Positions 1 through 12,612 of a DNA stretch of 64,000 nt are shown here, in pieces. Both the position numbers and the translations under genes were made by a program. The DNA is from Trogon surrucura (lineage: Eukaryota > Chordata > Aves > Trogoniformes > Trogonidae), in NCBI GenBank assembly GCA_020746105.1, contig CM036619.1:7993711-8057710 (forward strand), written 5' to 3'. The notes beneath the pieces were generated by a model that was not told where the DNA came from, did not search any database, and worked only from the letters and a program-made list of their open reading frames with translations. The first letter of the stretch is position 1, and each line of letters begins with the position of its first letter.

Positions 1-3000
1 TGAAGTTTAAGGTGCCTAAATTCATTTATAAGCCCTTGGGATGAAGGAAAGGAATGACTATAGTTATCTTGGTTTAAAACATAAAAATTTCTCCTACACG
101 AACACATTGCTCTCACCTTTGCGCCTCCCTGACCGCAGGGGCACCGGGCTGGGGGTTGTGGCCAGCCCCTGGGCTGCCGTCCCTCAGGGACAACCTGCTC
201 CCATGGGCCACAGTTTCTTCAGAGGAAGGCTACACGTAGTAAAGCCTGGTGAAACTGCATTGGCCTCTTCTTTCTTTCTTTCTTTTTTTTTTTTTATACT
301 TTAACTCACTAGAGTTTTTCTGCTATATTCAGCTGACTCCATGTCAGCCTATGACTCCTCAGCAATCAAATGAGGAAAAAGGTGGAGCTAAGGGTTACTG
401 AAAATATTCTTGTCCTTTTCCCCCTCTCTCTTGACTTAGGTTTACATCAGTTGACCAGGTGCTTGATAAGAAGTGCCCACGTGTACCCTGATCATCAATA
501 TTTAAGAATTTCACCAGAGGAGAATGGACAGGACTTAGTGCGATGCAAGAACATGGAATGGTGAGGTTGTCATTGAAGAAAAGAAATATTAGGCCAAATA
601 AAAGAGTTAGTGTCCTGATGGGGACAGCTATTAGCTTGGAAGGTAGTGCCTGAAATAGTAGAAGCTCCTCTTCTTGAGTTGCCTTATTTGGAATGAGTCT
701 GGTGGAAGGAACAGGGCAGCTGACCTCAGATGTTTGTTTTGCACCTCAGATTTCTGTGCATTTAATAACCACAAAGGAGAACAAAATGGCATAAGACCTT
801 TTTATGTGCAGAGCCACACCTAACAAGGATGATTGTCAGAGCTTACTCTGAAGGAAATGATGGGACAAGCATTGATTGGATCTTAAATAAGAGCAAAATT
901 GTCACTTATTTTTTCTTATGTCATTTATTCTTCCTGAAAAGTCCAGTGCAAGACTTGGTGAGTAGTGGTTGCCAATAAAATATGAAAACACAAACCAAAC
1001 ATCTCTGACAGTGCTATAAATGACCTTTTTGTTCTCTATAAAAATATTTTTTACAGTCTCGTTTGCTGAAAGTGGATGAAGAGGAAAATTACAGTCAATA
1101 CATTGCACAGTTCTACCTGATTTTTAAAATGCTGTAATTTTTTCTGGATAGCTGGATATAGCTTTATTAGCCTAAGTAAATTAAAAGGGATGAAAGTGTC
1201 TTCAGTGTTCTGCAATGAAATCAACCAATGGGAATTTATAGAACAAGCTTTGTTACGTGTTTTTCTTCAGTTCAAGGAATGTTATCTCCTGGAAAAAAAA
1301 GGGATCATTTTGTGTCGTGCACCCAGATGAAATACACGGTGAGTGCATTGCACAGGAACACGTGAGATCCGTGAGAATGAGACCATAGGAGCTACCTTGT
1401 CTGTAATATTCTTTATGGGCTAGCAGTAAAATAAAGGACAGAATATCACAGTGGGTTAGAGAGCTAGTAAATAGTTTTACGTTTTGTTTTGGAAATGGTT
1501 CCCCTTTGTGATTAGCCTCGATAGCTTTTATTTTACTGCTGTCATTAGGAGTGAAAATACTGTCGGGGCTGAATGGGCTTTGGGTATTAAAAATAGAGTA
1601 CAGGCTTCTTTAGTGCTAGGTAGCTTGTTCAAATCTGAATTCAAATGGTAGTAATCAAGTATTTCTTTTACCTAACTGTAATTGAATGAGTTAAAGAGTT
1701 CAAATCCAACATATGATAAAGAGGTCCAAGTCCAAAAGTCTCTACATGATTGAGAATTAAGTCATATGTCAGTTTTTACTGAAACAACAAAACTTCAGGC
1801 AGCCATATGGAGCCTGAATTTTTGTTATCCTCATAGCAGTTGAAAAATACATTAGTAGATCAGTGGAAAAGTTTTGGTGGCTGTTGGGACGCATGTTCTG
1901 TGACGTGCCTTCTCTGAAAATAAGAAGTATCAGGTAGTTGGCTTTTTAGATTATTCTGTCTGAAAGCTAACATCCAGCACAGGGGTAATTTGTGCTAGAA
2001 CCAACCAGTCCAAACTGACAGCACTGGAAATAATATATATATATATATTTAAAGAGAACATGTTGCTAATGAAAGCAGTCTTCACCAGTGGGACTGTAGT
2101 CAGAATGGGAACTGTATAATCCTCGGGCAACTGTAAAAACTTCTGACTAGAAAAAGAATGGAAGACAAATTAAGAAACTGGGGGATTATTATTATTTTAT
2201 GAGTTTTCGCCGTGTAACAAGTTCAAGACTTGTAAGAGATACTTGAATTTCAAGAAAAATAATCATTGCTGATTTCACCTTGTGGCTTGTGTTGTCTCAC
2301 TGCAGTGGCTGCTGGTTCATGGTTCATCCGAAACGGGGTGAGTGAGTGATGCTCAGGAATACCAGTAAATTATATTCTCCAACTGATGTATAAAAGTCTG
2401 GATTATTTATCCCATATTTTTAAGTCAGGAGTTAGTTTTTTGTATACTTCTTACCCCTTGATCAAAGGCCAATCAGTTTATCAAGCAAAACCAGCCATCC
2501 TTCACTTGCCACAAACTTAGCCTAGATATTTTTACAGAATCATACAGCAACATTCTACCTCGTGATTGGTTTTAGCTATTCAAGTTGATTTTTAATCTTT
2601 AAATAATGAACTGCAGGTGAAACCTTGTCTATTTAGAGTGCAGTACCACTAGTGTGGAGATGCTTTCCATTGTTGTTTGGGTGACTCTGGCACTCTGGGT
2701 GTTGACTTGAACTCCTGGGCACAGTGCAAGAACTTTTTACTACAAAGATTACTACTTGCAGGTTCTTATGGCATCACTGTGTTGTTTTGTGAGGTCAGAA
2801 AACAGCTGACAGACAGTAACACTTGAAACTACCAAATTTTTTTACTGAAGTGCTAGGCAAATGCCCACTTCACAACCTAGAGACAGTGTTCACCAAAGAC
2901 AATGGGGTCCTCAGGTGCTGCTGTCTTCCATCTGCTAGTGTTTGCTTGGTAGCTTAGCCATCAGAAAAGGTCATGTAGTAGCTCTCTAATCTACTCCGAG

Positions 3001-3144
3001 GAAACTGGAGCATTAACTTAATCCCATGTATTTTCCTTGAAGCATAATAGTTTCAGCTGAGCCCTCTGCTCACAGAGGTATTGGGAACCTGGAGGAGGCA
3101 GCTGATCATGAGCATTTTGGGGACTTCACTGATACCAACCAATA
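1..3144. other. Unique sequence, no gene recognised
   Basis: This stretch is AT-rich and holds no recognised exon or repeat copy. The frame open at 41-304 covers a short GC-richer patch (about 118-250) and then runs into a pyrimidine tract, so it is probably not coding. A short (TA)n run lies at about 2033-2049. I see nothing else that I can name. Confidence 0.6.
267..295. repeat. (TTTC)n and poly-T pyrimidine tract
   Basis: About four TTTC units run into a 13-base T tract. It is a simple-sequence repeat and explains the phenylalanine-rich end of the overlapping open frame. Confidence 0.85.
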
Positions 3145-3985
3145 GAGAATCATAGAATGTGTTGGGCTGGAAGGGACCGTTAAAGGTCATCTAGTCCAAT
3201 CCCTCTGCAGTGAGCAGGGACATCTTCAACTAGATCAGGTTGCTCAGAGCCCCATCAAGCCTGGCCTTGAATGTGTTCAGGGGTGGAGCCTCCACCACCT
3301 CTCTGGGCAACCTCTTCAGTCATCGTAAAAAACTTTTTTCTAACATCTAATCTAAATGTACCCTGCTCTAGTTTAAAACCGCTGCCCTGTGCCCTGTTGC
3401 TATGCATCCTTGTGAACAGTCCCTCACCAGCTTTCCTGTAGGTCCCCTTCAGGTATTGAAAGGCTGCTATAAGGTCTCTCTGGAAGCTTTTCTTCTCGAG
3501 ACTAAACAGCCCCAAGTCTCTCAGCCTGTCCTCGCAGGAGAGATGCTCCAGCCCTTTGATCATTTTTGTGACCCTCCTCTGGACCCGCTCCAACAAGTCC
3601 ATGTCCTTCTTGTGCTGAGGGCTCCAGAGCTGGACGCAGTGCTGCAGGTGAGGTCTCACTGGAGCAGAGGGGCAGAATCACCTCTCTCGACCTGCTGGCC
3701 TCGCTCCTTCTGATGCAGCCCAGGATGTGATTGGCCTTGTATGGGCTGTGAGTGTGGATCACTGGCTCATGTCCAGCTTTTCGACCACCAGCATCCCTAA
3801 GTCTCTCTCTGCGAGGCTGCTCTCTAGTACGTCATTGCCCAGCCTGTATTGATAATGACAATTGCTCCAACCCAGGTGGAGGACCTTACACTTGACCTTG
3901 TTGAACCTCATGAGGTTCACATGGGTCCATTTCTCCAGCTTGTCCAGGTCCCTCTGGAGGACATCTTGTCCCTCTGGCTGTGGTA
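3145..3985 (-). mobile_element. CR1 LINE, 5'-truncated copy
   Basis: This is the 3' part of a CR1 non-LTR retrotransposon on the minus strand. The 3' tail is at 3145 (a decayed CATAGAAT unit, then the conserved 3' UTR 'TTGG..GGGACC' block), and the ORF2 C-terminus reads leftward from about 3980. Minus-strand translations give the typical CR1 string: [21 protein letters not shown], then RPHLQHCVQLWSPQHKKDMD, then [14 protein letters not shown], then FRLDVRKKFFT. The frame breaks at least twice, so the copy is dead. It stops near 3985, well short of the catalytic FADD box, which is the usual 5' truncation of CR1. Confidence 0.95.
3255..3659 (-). pseudogene. CR1 ORF2 C-terminal fragment
   Basis: This is a 134-codon open piece of the CR1 ORF2 C-terminus, downstream of the reverse-transcriptase catalytic core. 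Residues 1-100 follow the CR1 pattern (RPHLQHCVQLWSP near the start, LERVQRRVTKMIKGLEHL in the middle, FRLDVRKKFFT near residue 100). After 'FTMTEE' the reading frame departs from CR1 and turns into glycine-rich nonsense, which marks a frameshift. The N-terminal continuation lies in another frame at about 3650-3760. It has no promoter of its own and encodes no functional product. Confidence 0.9.
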
Positions 3986-5079
3986 AAGAGTGTGGTGATG
4001 ACAGGATGAAACTCCTTACACTGCTGTAGCTAGGGCTGGGAATGTCATGCTAAGATGCTTTTGTTTTGTATTGCTTGAATGTGTTTCTTATTTAGAATAA
4101 ATTCTTTTCCCGTTTGCCTAAATAGAATATTTTTTCCTGTCAAAAGGTTTTTGCTAACATAGCAGCTTCTCCATTAGAAGTGTGGCCTGCTGTGGTTATC
4201 TCCCTCTCTCTTAAGATATGGTTTAAAAACAAAACCAAGAAAAAACAAACCAAAACAAAACCATGGACAAAGCTGTAGGTGGTGTACTTATCCAGTCTCA
4301 GTGCTTTGATTTTTCCTGGGTCAGAATGGAAAAAACAAAGCAAATTGACAGTTGACAGGAAATTCAGCAGAATATATGTGACAGAGGGACTGCCACAGTG
4401 GTTGTATTATGTTTTTAGTGATTAGTCTAACACTATTTTTGTTTTACTTTACTTGAAGCTGCACCAGAACTTCCAGGTTTCCATGCAATGCGTTTATCTA
4501 CATAGCCTCTCCAGAGCCTTGTCTGAAGTGAGGAAAACAAGGGAAGCAAGTAGAACTGTTTTGTTTAAAGATTTTTGTGTAAAGATTCAAGATACTACTC
4601 CTGAGTAAACCTAACATTTAGTCATGCTTAAAACAGGGAGTCAGTACAAAATCTGTTCCTGGTGGTCTATACTAAGCAAGATGCACTATGTGCAATTTAC
4701 TAGGGTTTGTGGGTTGTTTTTTTTTTGTTTGAGGTTGTTTTTTTTTAACCATGGGGTTTTTTTTTTAAAAAAACTGTTACAGCAGGAAGCAAGGTGCAAC
4801 AAAAGATCTGACAAGAACTGATAAAAAGGAAATATATTGCTATATCATATTCTGGAGTTAACATTAGCCTATTTCTTTTACCAGTAATTTCTCCTACAAC
4901 ATTTGGTCACTGGTTGATCTTGTGGTAGATGCTGTAAGATCACACCAAAAATCCTTGCCCCAAAGATCTTTAAATTGGCAAGATTGATAGGAGTTTTTTA
5001 AGATACAAGTTTTCCATGTCTGTAAATGGAGAATTAGACTAGGAGGTTGTCAAGAGTTTGAGTCTGATGGGTTTTTTTG
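3986..5079. other. Unique AT-rich sequence, no gene recognised
   Basis: No exon, RNA gene or repeat copy was recognised here. T-rich tracts occur at about 4717-4770, including runs of nine to ten T around 4720 and 4738 and a T9/A7 stretch near 4756. Confidence 0.55.
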
Positions 5080-5970
5080 TAAAAAAAGTGGGGGGTAGAC
5101 TTATGCAAATCTTCGAGAGCCTCCTCCATTCCCAGGTAGAGTTGGACCCGCCTCTGGCCAGGGCGAGGCCAATCAGCGCCTCTGCCATCAAGGTATTTAA
5201 GAGGTGACCCCATTGTTCTTTTTTTTCTCTCCCGGTTTCATCTTGTGTTGAGCTGTCCTGTGTTTAATGTTCGGGAGTTTTTCTGTTGGAGGAGGAGGAG
5301 GTGAGAGGAGAACAAAGGAATATCGCCCTGAGAAGAAAGAGGGGGAGAAGAGCCCCTGAGGAGAAGCAGAGGGAGAAGGCTGCCACAGCAGGAGCTTTCC
5401 CTGAGGCACGTGGTGGTTGAGATGGCAGGAAGGTGATTGCCTGTCGGCTGAAGGACTGACAAAGGCGAGAATGTCCAGGATGTGTTGGTACGTGCAGAGC
5501 CCCACGTGAGAGGAGAGAGAGACCGAGCATCAGCGGAGGACGTGCCCAAAGCAACCCGTGGCCCCGATGGACTCATGAGAAGGAAGAGGATTGCCTCCTG
5601 TGGGGTGGACACCACGTGGCAGGAAGGAGAGACTGCGAGGAGCCCTCTTTCTCAGGGAGGAGCTGCCATGGGCAATGAGAAGTGGCCAGATGGACTGAAC
5701 TCCCCACTCCCTGCCCTTCTTGCACTGATAGGGGGGAAGGAAGTAGCTGAGAAGATGGGAGGTGTGGGGTGGGGGCGAAGGGTATTTGAGTCATATTTAA
5801 TGATGGTAGATTAAATGGTAGATTATTACCCTCTCTATCCTTAATCTCAAACCCTTGAGCCTTTTTCAGTTGAAATGGCCTCCATCCACCTCACTGTGGA
5901 AATGGGGGTGTGGGAAGGAGTGAGCTGAACACCATGTGGTTCTTTGTCCCAGTTGGCTTGAACCACATCT
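5080..5970 (+). mobile_element. Solo LTR-like element of an avian endogenous retrovirus
   Basis: From memory of avian repeat families, this block matches an LTR of roughly 0.9 kb. It has a CCAAT-box and TATA-like core promoter (about 5169-5200). A purine-rich GAGGAGGAGG leader with repeated GAGAAG motifs follows, then a long GC-rich body, then an ATTAAA-containing AT patch near 5810. The 3' edge, 'ggcttgaaccacatct' at about 5953-5968, corresponds to the family's typical '..TTAAACCACGACA' end. No gag, pol or env sequence lies next to it, so it looks like a solo LTR. The left edge is uncertain (5070-5100) and no target-site duplication was identified. Open frames inside it, such as 5482-5814, are probably not proteins. 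Confidence 0.65.
5169..5200 (+). promoter_or_regulatory. LTR core promoter: CCAAT box and TATA-like box
   Basis: A CCAAT motif at about 5169-5173 is followed about 20 bp later by TATTTAA at 5194-5200. This is the usual arrangement of a retroviral U3 promoter and fits the LTR call. Whether it still drives transcription cannot be told from sequence alone. Confidence 0.4.
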
Positions 5971-8900
5971 TTTGGCAGAGCCAAGAGAAGCCAGCTATCC
6001 TCATGTTGTTTTTCCTCTTGATATACAAAACATGAGAAAGTTGCAGAAAAACCCACAGGCAGGTGGAGGGAAACATGTGGAACCTTTCCTGGAAGAAAGC
6101 TTTTCTCATGAAAGGGCTCTTAACTGACGTTCCTGTCTGCTGTATCTTCATACAGAGCAGCGTCTCCATGTGATGCAGCGTGGAGACCATGCCGCACACA
6201 GTTGTATGGGTCTGTAGCTCTGTGGACAAGTGAGAACATGGAGCTTCTTGAAGTCTGGTAACTGATATTTCCATGGCAGGGAATGGAAGAACAGTTGTTA
6301 TGCTGTTTTTCAAACAGTTGCTTTTTAGTTAGTATTCTTAGCATGAGAGTCTACACCGGACCAGCTTCTAACATCTGGAGATACATAAAATCAATGTATT
6401 TTGTCATTTTAGCTACTCTCTAGCCTCTTGTGGTAGACATTAGTGGGTGCCAAGGTAGGAGTGTAACTCCAAGGCAAGTGTAAACAGTGCTTTAAAAAAT
6501 GCATGTAAAGGATATTCTTGAAAAGCCCAGTTTTGTAGTGGTGCAAGAGAGAAGTATGTCTGTCTTGATTTAACTATTAATATGTTTAGCATCAAAATCC
6601 TGTATTTATATTACTCTATAGGTAAGCCACCAGGACTTCTTTTCTCCTGCCCATTCCTCAAAGCAATGAAAGTGTTTTGTCTTAAGCTACAAACTTTCTT
6701 CCCTTTTTTCACAGCCTTGTTCACTAGCTGTTAACAACATCTGTACTTTATGCTCAAGTTGCTTCACATAGATTTGAGGGCACTGCGTGCTGTGAGGCAT
6801 CAGTAAGATTTCTACGCTGGATGTCAGAACGTCCTACATCACAGCTCAGTGTAAAGCCAGATTGTCTTTAATTGCATATTTCCCAGTTGAGCAAGGATCC
6901 GTCTGAATTGGACATTCATGCTTGTTCTCTTGTGCTCCATATTCAGAAGAGCACGCCTTGCCACTTCTGCTCTGCCTTCTGCTCTCCTGATGCTCCTTTG
7001 TTATGCTGAATGCTTAGGTCGGTCCATTTTTCAACCTTTGTTCAAGGCAGTTTGCTTTATCCACATACTCAGAAATGTGGAAGGATTCTGTGTATTAAAG
7101 GATTTTACTTCTTCTGAGATGATAAATCCTGCTCATAAAACAGAAGGCACCGAGACTTGGATACTGTGTGATTTACTGCAGACCTAAACTGTTTCACTGA
7201 GGCTGGCACCACAAGGGTATATGAGGTTGTGTTTAAATCACCCTCCCAGTGACTTGAAAGGACTAGTTAAATACCCGATTTAGAAACTAATAATTGAGCC
7301 TATGTGAGGAGCTGGCAATTAGACATGCAGTGTGTTAGGAGCGTGTATCATGAAAATGGGAACCGATGGAATTATACCACTTCTCAGGAGGTTTTAGAGA
7401 TTGAGAGGAACAGCTAGTTTGATTAAAAACAGAATTAGCTGTGCATGGAGTGATTATAAAGCATCAGCACACAAACAGCAGAACTAAGTCTGATGGCAAC
7501 GAGCTTGGGAGCTCATCACCGCTAAGGGAGGATCTAGCGACACGGTGCGTTGGGGTGGGAGCTGGGTGGTGGCTGCTGCACTCCTGACAGATGACTGCCT
7601 GGGAGACTCTCACAATATCTGCAAAACAAGATGAAGCTGCTGTAAAAATTGATCCAGAAGAGTCACTCAAGACTTGCTGAAGAGCTGCACCGCTGGCTTC
7701 TCAGCATCCAAAGGTCAGATCTTATTTGCATAACACAGAGCCTTGTGACAGCTCTGTACACAGCCTGCAAAGATCCCAGCATGCACAATTAAATAAAGCA
7801 TTTCTCCCTGGGTGTAGCTCTCTCTTATATTCACTTAGGTAAAACTTGTGATGCTGTCTGTAATAAAGTTGTCTGCTGTTTGCAAATAGCATCACAATCT
7901 TTCTGAGTTATTCTTGACATCCTTCTTTGTCACTTTTAAGATAAAAAACAGTAGAGGTTAAAGTAGTATCATTCTTTAGTTAGTGACAGGTAGACACAAC
8001 TTAAATAAGGATGCAATTCCTTTTCTGATTGAAAATGAATTTTTGGTAATCTGAAAAAGGAAATTCATAGGAGGATGATCTTGAAGCTTGCACAGGGCTA
8101 AATGTCCAGCTCTGGTCATCAGAGGTGAGGAGGGCTTTGCATGCCCTGTGAAGTGCTTGACTATCATGAAGTTATTGAAAATCAGGCATTATGTAACACA
8201 ACCTGGGCTTCCAGTCTTAGTTTCTCCTTTCTTAACATGGGTAACAATAGTCTTTGCCTGCATCATGGTTGGTACTACGCTATGCGTAACAGGAAACCAA
8301 AAGACAACAGAAGTATTTTGGAGGCTGGAATCAACATTGAAAATGTGGATATTTTGGAGACATGTCTGGCCTTGTTTCCTAAAAGGATCCTTGGACCTCG
8401 GTTGGATTGTCTCCAGTCCTGCCTCTGCCCCTGTCTCCCGGCTGGACCTCAAACCCACACTGCAGCTTCGTCTGCAGCCATGTCTCCTTCTGAGTCTCCT
8501 GCTCTTCCTCACAGCATTCCCTAACTAAACCCTGAACCTGGTTCATCACTTTGCCTCATCTGGGACTGTCAATGGACACTATTTTAACCACCCAGCTCCA
8601 CCCATGCAGTTTTAGGTCTGTCTGACAGATTGAATAAAGCAGTTGGACCTGAGTGTGTGATGGGCTTGTGAATGCTCCTGCAATATGAATGTTTGGGAAT
8701 AATTAGCTTGACCGGTTAAGCATGTCTAATGCTCTCTGTGGTCTTTACATTGCTGTAAAGCACAAATACAAGTCAAAGCAAGTACATCTATCCCAACTTC
8801 ATGATGTATATTTATAAGTAATTTGATTGAACGTTGTTTTCTTAAACACTTTTTAAATTCGTAGTGTAAAACTAGAACTTCAATTCTAAATCCCAAATTA

Positions 8901-9283
8901 AGTTGTTCGGTGTTAAAGAGAAGCCTAGAAAATTTATTCATCTATCTACCTTAAGAACTTCAGGCGTTGGAAGACATATTCCAGACTATCTGTCTGTGCT
9001 AAGGCACGAGATGTCACTGAAATTTTGAAAAGGAAATCTTAATGCAAAGTAAACTATTTAAATTTGTTTCTAATCTGCACATTAATTAGTCACACAGCTG
9101 ATGGAGTGGGCTGCAGCTAGGTTCATCCTAGTTAAATCAGTTTAATCCTTTACAAGCATGCAAAAGTAATTATTCTGCTTTCCCATCTAACACTGTGTAA
9201 TAGAAATTCAGTCTGTTCAGCTCCTGCTCCAGACCCTTGGTGACCTTTCTGCTCATACACCAGCAACGCTGACCACAACTAAT
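5971..9283. other. Unique sequence, no gene recognised
   Basis: No exon, RNA gene or transposon was recognised. The longest frame, at 8088-8528 (146 codons, with a second overlapping one), matches no family I know and spans a C-rich patch at 8397-8530. I treat it as chance. Confidence 0.5.
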
Positions 9284-9363
9284 TTCACAGAATCACAGAA
9301 TGCTAGGGGTTGGAAGGGACCTCAAAAGGTCATCTAGTCCAGCCTCCCTGCCAGAGCAGGATT
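9284..9363 (-). mobile_element. CR1 LINE 3'-tail fragment
   Basis: About 80 bp of CR1 3' UTR lie on the minus strand. The decayed tail repeat (CACAGAATCACAGAATG) is followed by the conserved TTGGAAGGGACCTC block and the 'CATCTAGTCCA' motif. The copy stops within the 3' UTR, so it is an extreme 5' truncation with no coding sequence. Confidence 0.9.
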
Positions 9364-12300
9364 CTTCTCTCATTGGGAACTTTCTTACACTGATCTACCC
9401 TTCATAAAAAATGGTAAACTCTTACCTGCCAGATTACTCTTTGAATGTTCTTTCATTTTTACTTTTCTCAACTGCAGCGTTTGGGTCACGCATTGGATGG
9501 CCTGGCTTTCTTGCTCAGCATGCAGACCGTGTTGCCGTTAATTCCTGGTAGTGTTTTCCTTGCTTTGGCCAGCGCAGCTCTCTCCCGGAGTGCAGCAGCT
9601 TCCCTGCACCTGCTCCCCATGTTACATTTCTGCCTTGGCAACGATACGTTCTGTGCCGCTTAATTTGTCCTTTGGCTGAAGTCGCCTGCTTTATCAGTGT
9701 GATTTAACTGACCACCTAGTGAACCCCAGGTGCGAGCCGTTTCATCTGACTGGGGGGTAGCGTAGCACAGCGGGTAGAGGCACTTTGGGGTGGTGATGCA
9801 GCAAATGTATTAATGTGGCAGAGATCTCTCTCAAGAGGCTTGAATTCTGTCCTGCTTCTGGATGATACAGTCCATAGAAAATTGCAGTAAATCACTTCTT
9901 CATGGATTTGGGTTTCAGATTCTCCCATTTGTTCCTTGCCTTTTTTACAAAACTCATTTCCAATTTCGAGCTCCTTGAGCCTTAGCCTTTCCTCCGTGGC
10001 CATCATTAATGCAATGGTAGTGATCATTCTTTCATGAGTGCTGCTATTACCTTGCCTGTTTTTTTTCAGAAACATTAAGAGAAAACAGCAAAGATATCAC
10101 TTGATGTCAAATTTATATCTATATTTTCATGACATACAGCTGAACCGAATGACTTGCAGAGCTGTGATTGTTTCCAGCAAGTGGCCCAGAATAACTGAAG
10201 TTTGCATTACAACAGTCTCGTAGCCTTATTTCTGGGTACAGGCAACAACTCAGTGTAATTATTCTCCATCGCTAAACAACGCGTAGAAAATAAGCAGCTC
10301 TGTAAGACAGAGCAATTTCACAACTTTTCAGCCTTCAGAGGTGATTTAGAGATTAGTCCACCTACAATTCTTCTGACATTTCTTAATATGTTATTTTAAT
10401 GTGTACATTTAATATTTTTATATAATCCTGCTTCTTTATTAATCTTTCAAGAACAGATAATTACAACTGTTTGAACTGACGTGGAATCTCAGCCATGCTG
10501 AGATTGGTGGGGACCCAACAGGAGTGCAGAAAGGTGAGCAAAATGGAACTTACTGCAACTGCTGCATTTAGACACATTATAAAATTACCAGACACCGTTT
10601 TATTATACGTAATGAAATTGTAGAGCAATGATCATAATTTATGTACCAGTATTAAATAGGTCTGTAGCTGTAGCAATTGAAACCTCAGCTGGGGTCCCTG
10701 TAATTACTTGAGAAATTGCAGTCCCTGTCCAACCACTCTGCCAGTTGACTTCTGAGGTACTTGCATTGCCCAGTGAAGTACCTTACCTGTAATACATTCT
10801 GCTGAAACTGCTCAAACCATTATTAAGCAGTGAATAAAGGACCTAGTGTCTTGGCAACTTAGGAAGGATGTAGAGATGATAATCCTCAGCTGTACACCTT
10901 TTCACACTCTCCCCATGTTTTTCACCTTGTGAAGCAGCTGCTGAACTTCTCCTGGTTTTGCATTCTGATAATAGAAGGTCTCAGATCATATTATCATTGC
11001 ACCTTGGGTTCAGCACTCACTCCAGGAGCAGATGAGCAGATGACCAAGAGAGGGAACCCTTAATGGAGGGTAGTGTGAGCAACTGCTCCAGTTGCCACTA
11101 GACATGTTGCCACTTCACCAGTCAGAGCCTTACAGGTATGAAAATGAAAATTTGGCCCCCAAATGGACAAGGTTTAAAGGAAAGGAATATTTGATCTCCC
11201 AACACAATCACAGTTTGTTACTCATTGAGCTCAAGAAGAGTTTTGTTGATAATTTCAGAGGCAAAACTCAGTGCGCTTTCCCACCATGGGACTAGAAGAT
11301 GGAGCAGTCTAAATGAATATGTAAAAATGTAACATAAAATCAAATTTTCAGATGCTCAAGCAAAAGATTTTATTCTGTCTAAAGGAGAGACCCATCTGGT
11401 AGCCGCTGATGATTCAAAATGTCAAAGATTACATGTTAATTGACTCTCTAGCTAGGAGTTGCTTATTACCTTTCAGTAAGATCTGTGTGCAAGACAAATT
11501 GAGCTTTGAGAAGCTGTGGAACAGCCGTGGATGTGCTTTAATGGAAAAAACCATCATGTGCAAAGGACATCAAAAGTCTACCCCTGCTCGCTGTTCTGCC
11601 TCATTCTTTCTCCCTTTCTAGTTTCTAATAGTTCCAGTCCCACTGTGCAGCTTTTTAATTAACATCCTTTATTTTATAAAAATGGAGGGGAAAATGCTGC
11701 CCCAACCTCCTGCTACTGGATGTATGGATTGGAAAAAATGTTTTCTAGTCACAAACATGAGATAGAGAAGTAAAGGAATAGGAAAAAAAACACCTCCACA
11801 CCTGCTTTCTAAACCATCAGGTCTCTCTGAATCAGATCCAAAATCCAATGAAAGAAAGGAGATCCTTTTTCTATCAGCTTCAGCAGGCTTTGGAGAGTGC
11901 TCTGTTCCAACAAGTGCCAGCTGTTCTCCTTTAGTGTTTGTAATTGGTAACAGCGCTGCTGTAGCTAAGGATAAAGGAAGCAGCATTCAGTGTCTCCACA
12001 GTAAAAAGAATGCCCTTGTAACATCTTGTCCCCTGTGTTTATAATGGCAACGTGCGGTGAATGCTTGCCGAGGATTTGTTGGGTGAATGCTGGGTATAGC
12101 CCATTAAGGCACTAGAGCCAGCTCCGAGGGCATGGCAGGTTCAGTAGACTGGTATTGGCATCTCTGGCTAGGATAGCTTAGTCCTTGTCTTGCACTTGCC
12201 TGCGTCCTTTTATCTGAGAAGATCATAGTGCTGGAAATTAGGAAACTCATTAAGACTTCCAGTACCTTCCCAGAAACAGCAGCCAGAGCAGGCGCTTGGA

Positions 12301-12612
12301 TGCCCCATAATGGATGTTGGGCATGAGGTGAATAAAGCAATTTTGTCTGGGTGCATCAAGTGTGTGCCCCTCCTGTTGTAGGGAGGGAGGGGGCTGCGAA
12401 TTTCTATCAGAATCAAAGAGAGCCCCACAACACTTTGTGCTGCCAGTTGAAAGCAAACCCACCAGTTCCAATGAGCTGAGACAGGAAGCAGGATTGTTTT
12501 CTTATGAACCTCTGCAAAGTTGCTGATGCTTCAGCACAGAAGGAAGGTCGTGATGTGTCCTTCCTGCCCTCTGCTGCATGGGTTTTGGGAGGCCTCTGTC
12601 AGTGCTTGGGGT
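9364..12612. other. Unique sequence, no gene recognised
   Basis: This stretch is AT-rich with no recognised exon or repeat. A tRNA-like A-box string near 9758-9780 was considered and rejected. Nothing else can be named. Confidence 0.5.

Noticed and set aside
41-304. 87-codon open frame at the window start
   Set aside because: It ends in a (TTTC)n/poly-T tract that translates to phenylalanines, and it has no recognisable domain.
5482-5814. 110-codon open frame
   Set aside because: It lies wholly inside the LTR-like element and has no relation to a known viral or host protein.
8088-8528. 146-codon frame, with a second overlapping 127-codon frame
   Set aside because: Neither translation resembles a family. 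The C-rich patch keeps stops rare on both strands. No splice or promoter context is visible.
9756-9855. tRNA-like A-box string (GTAGCGTAGCACAGCGGGTAGAGG) with a weak B-box-like GCTTGAATTC downstream
   Set aside because: The boxes are about 75 bp apart, the B box is poor and no cloverleaf can be folded. Probably coincidence.
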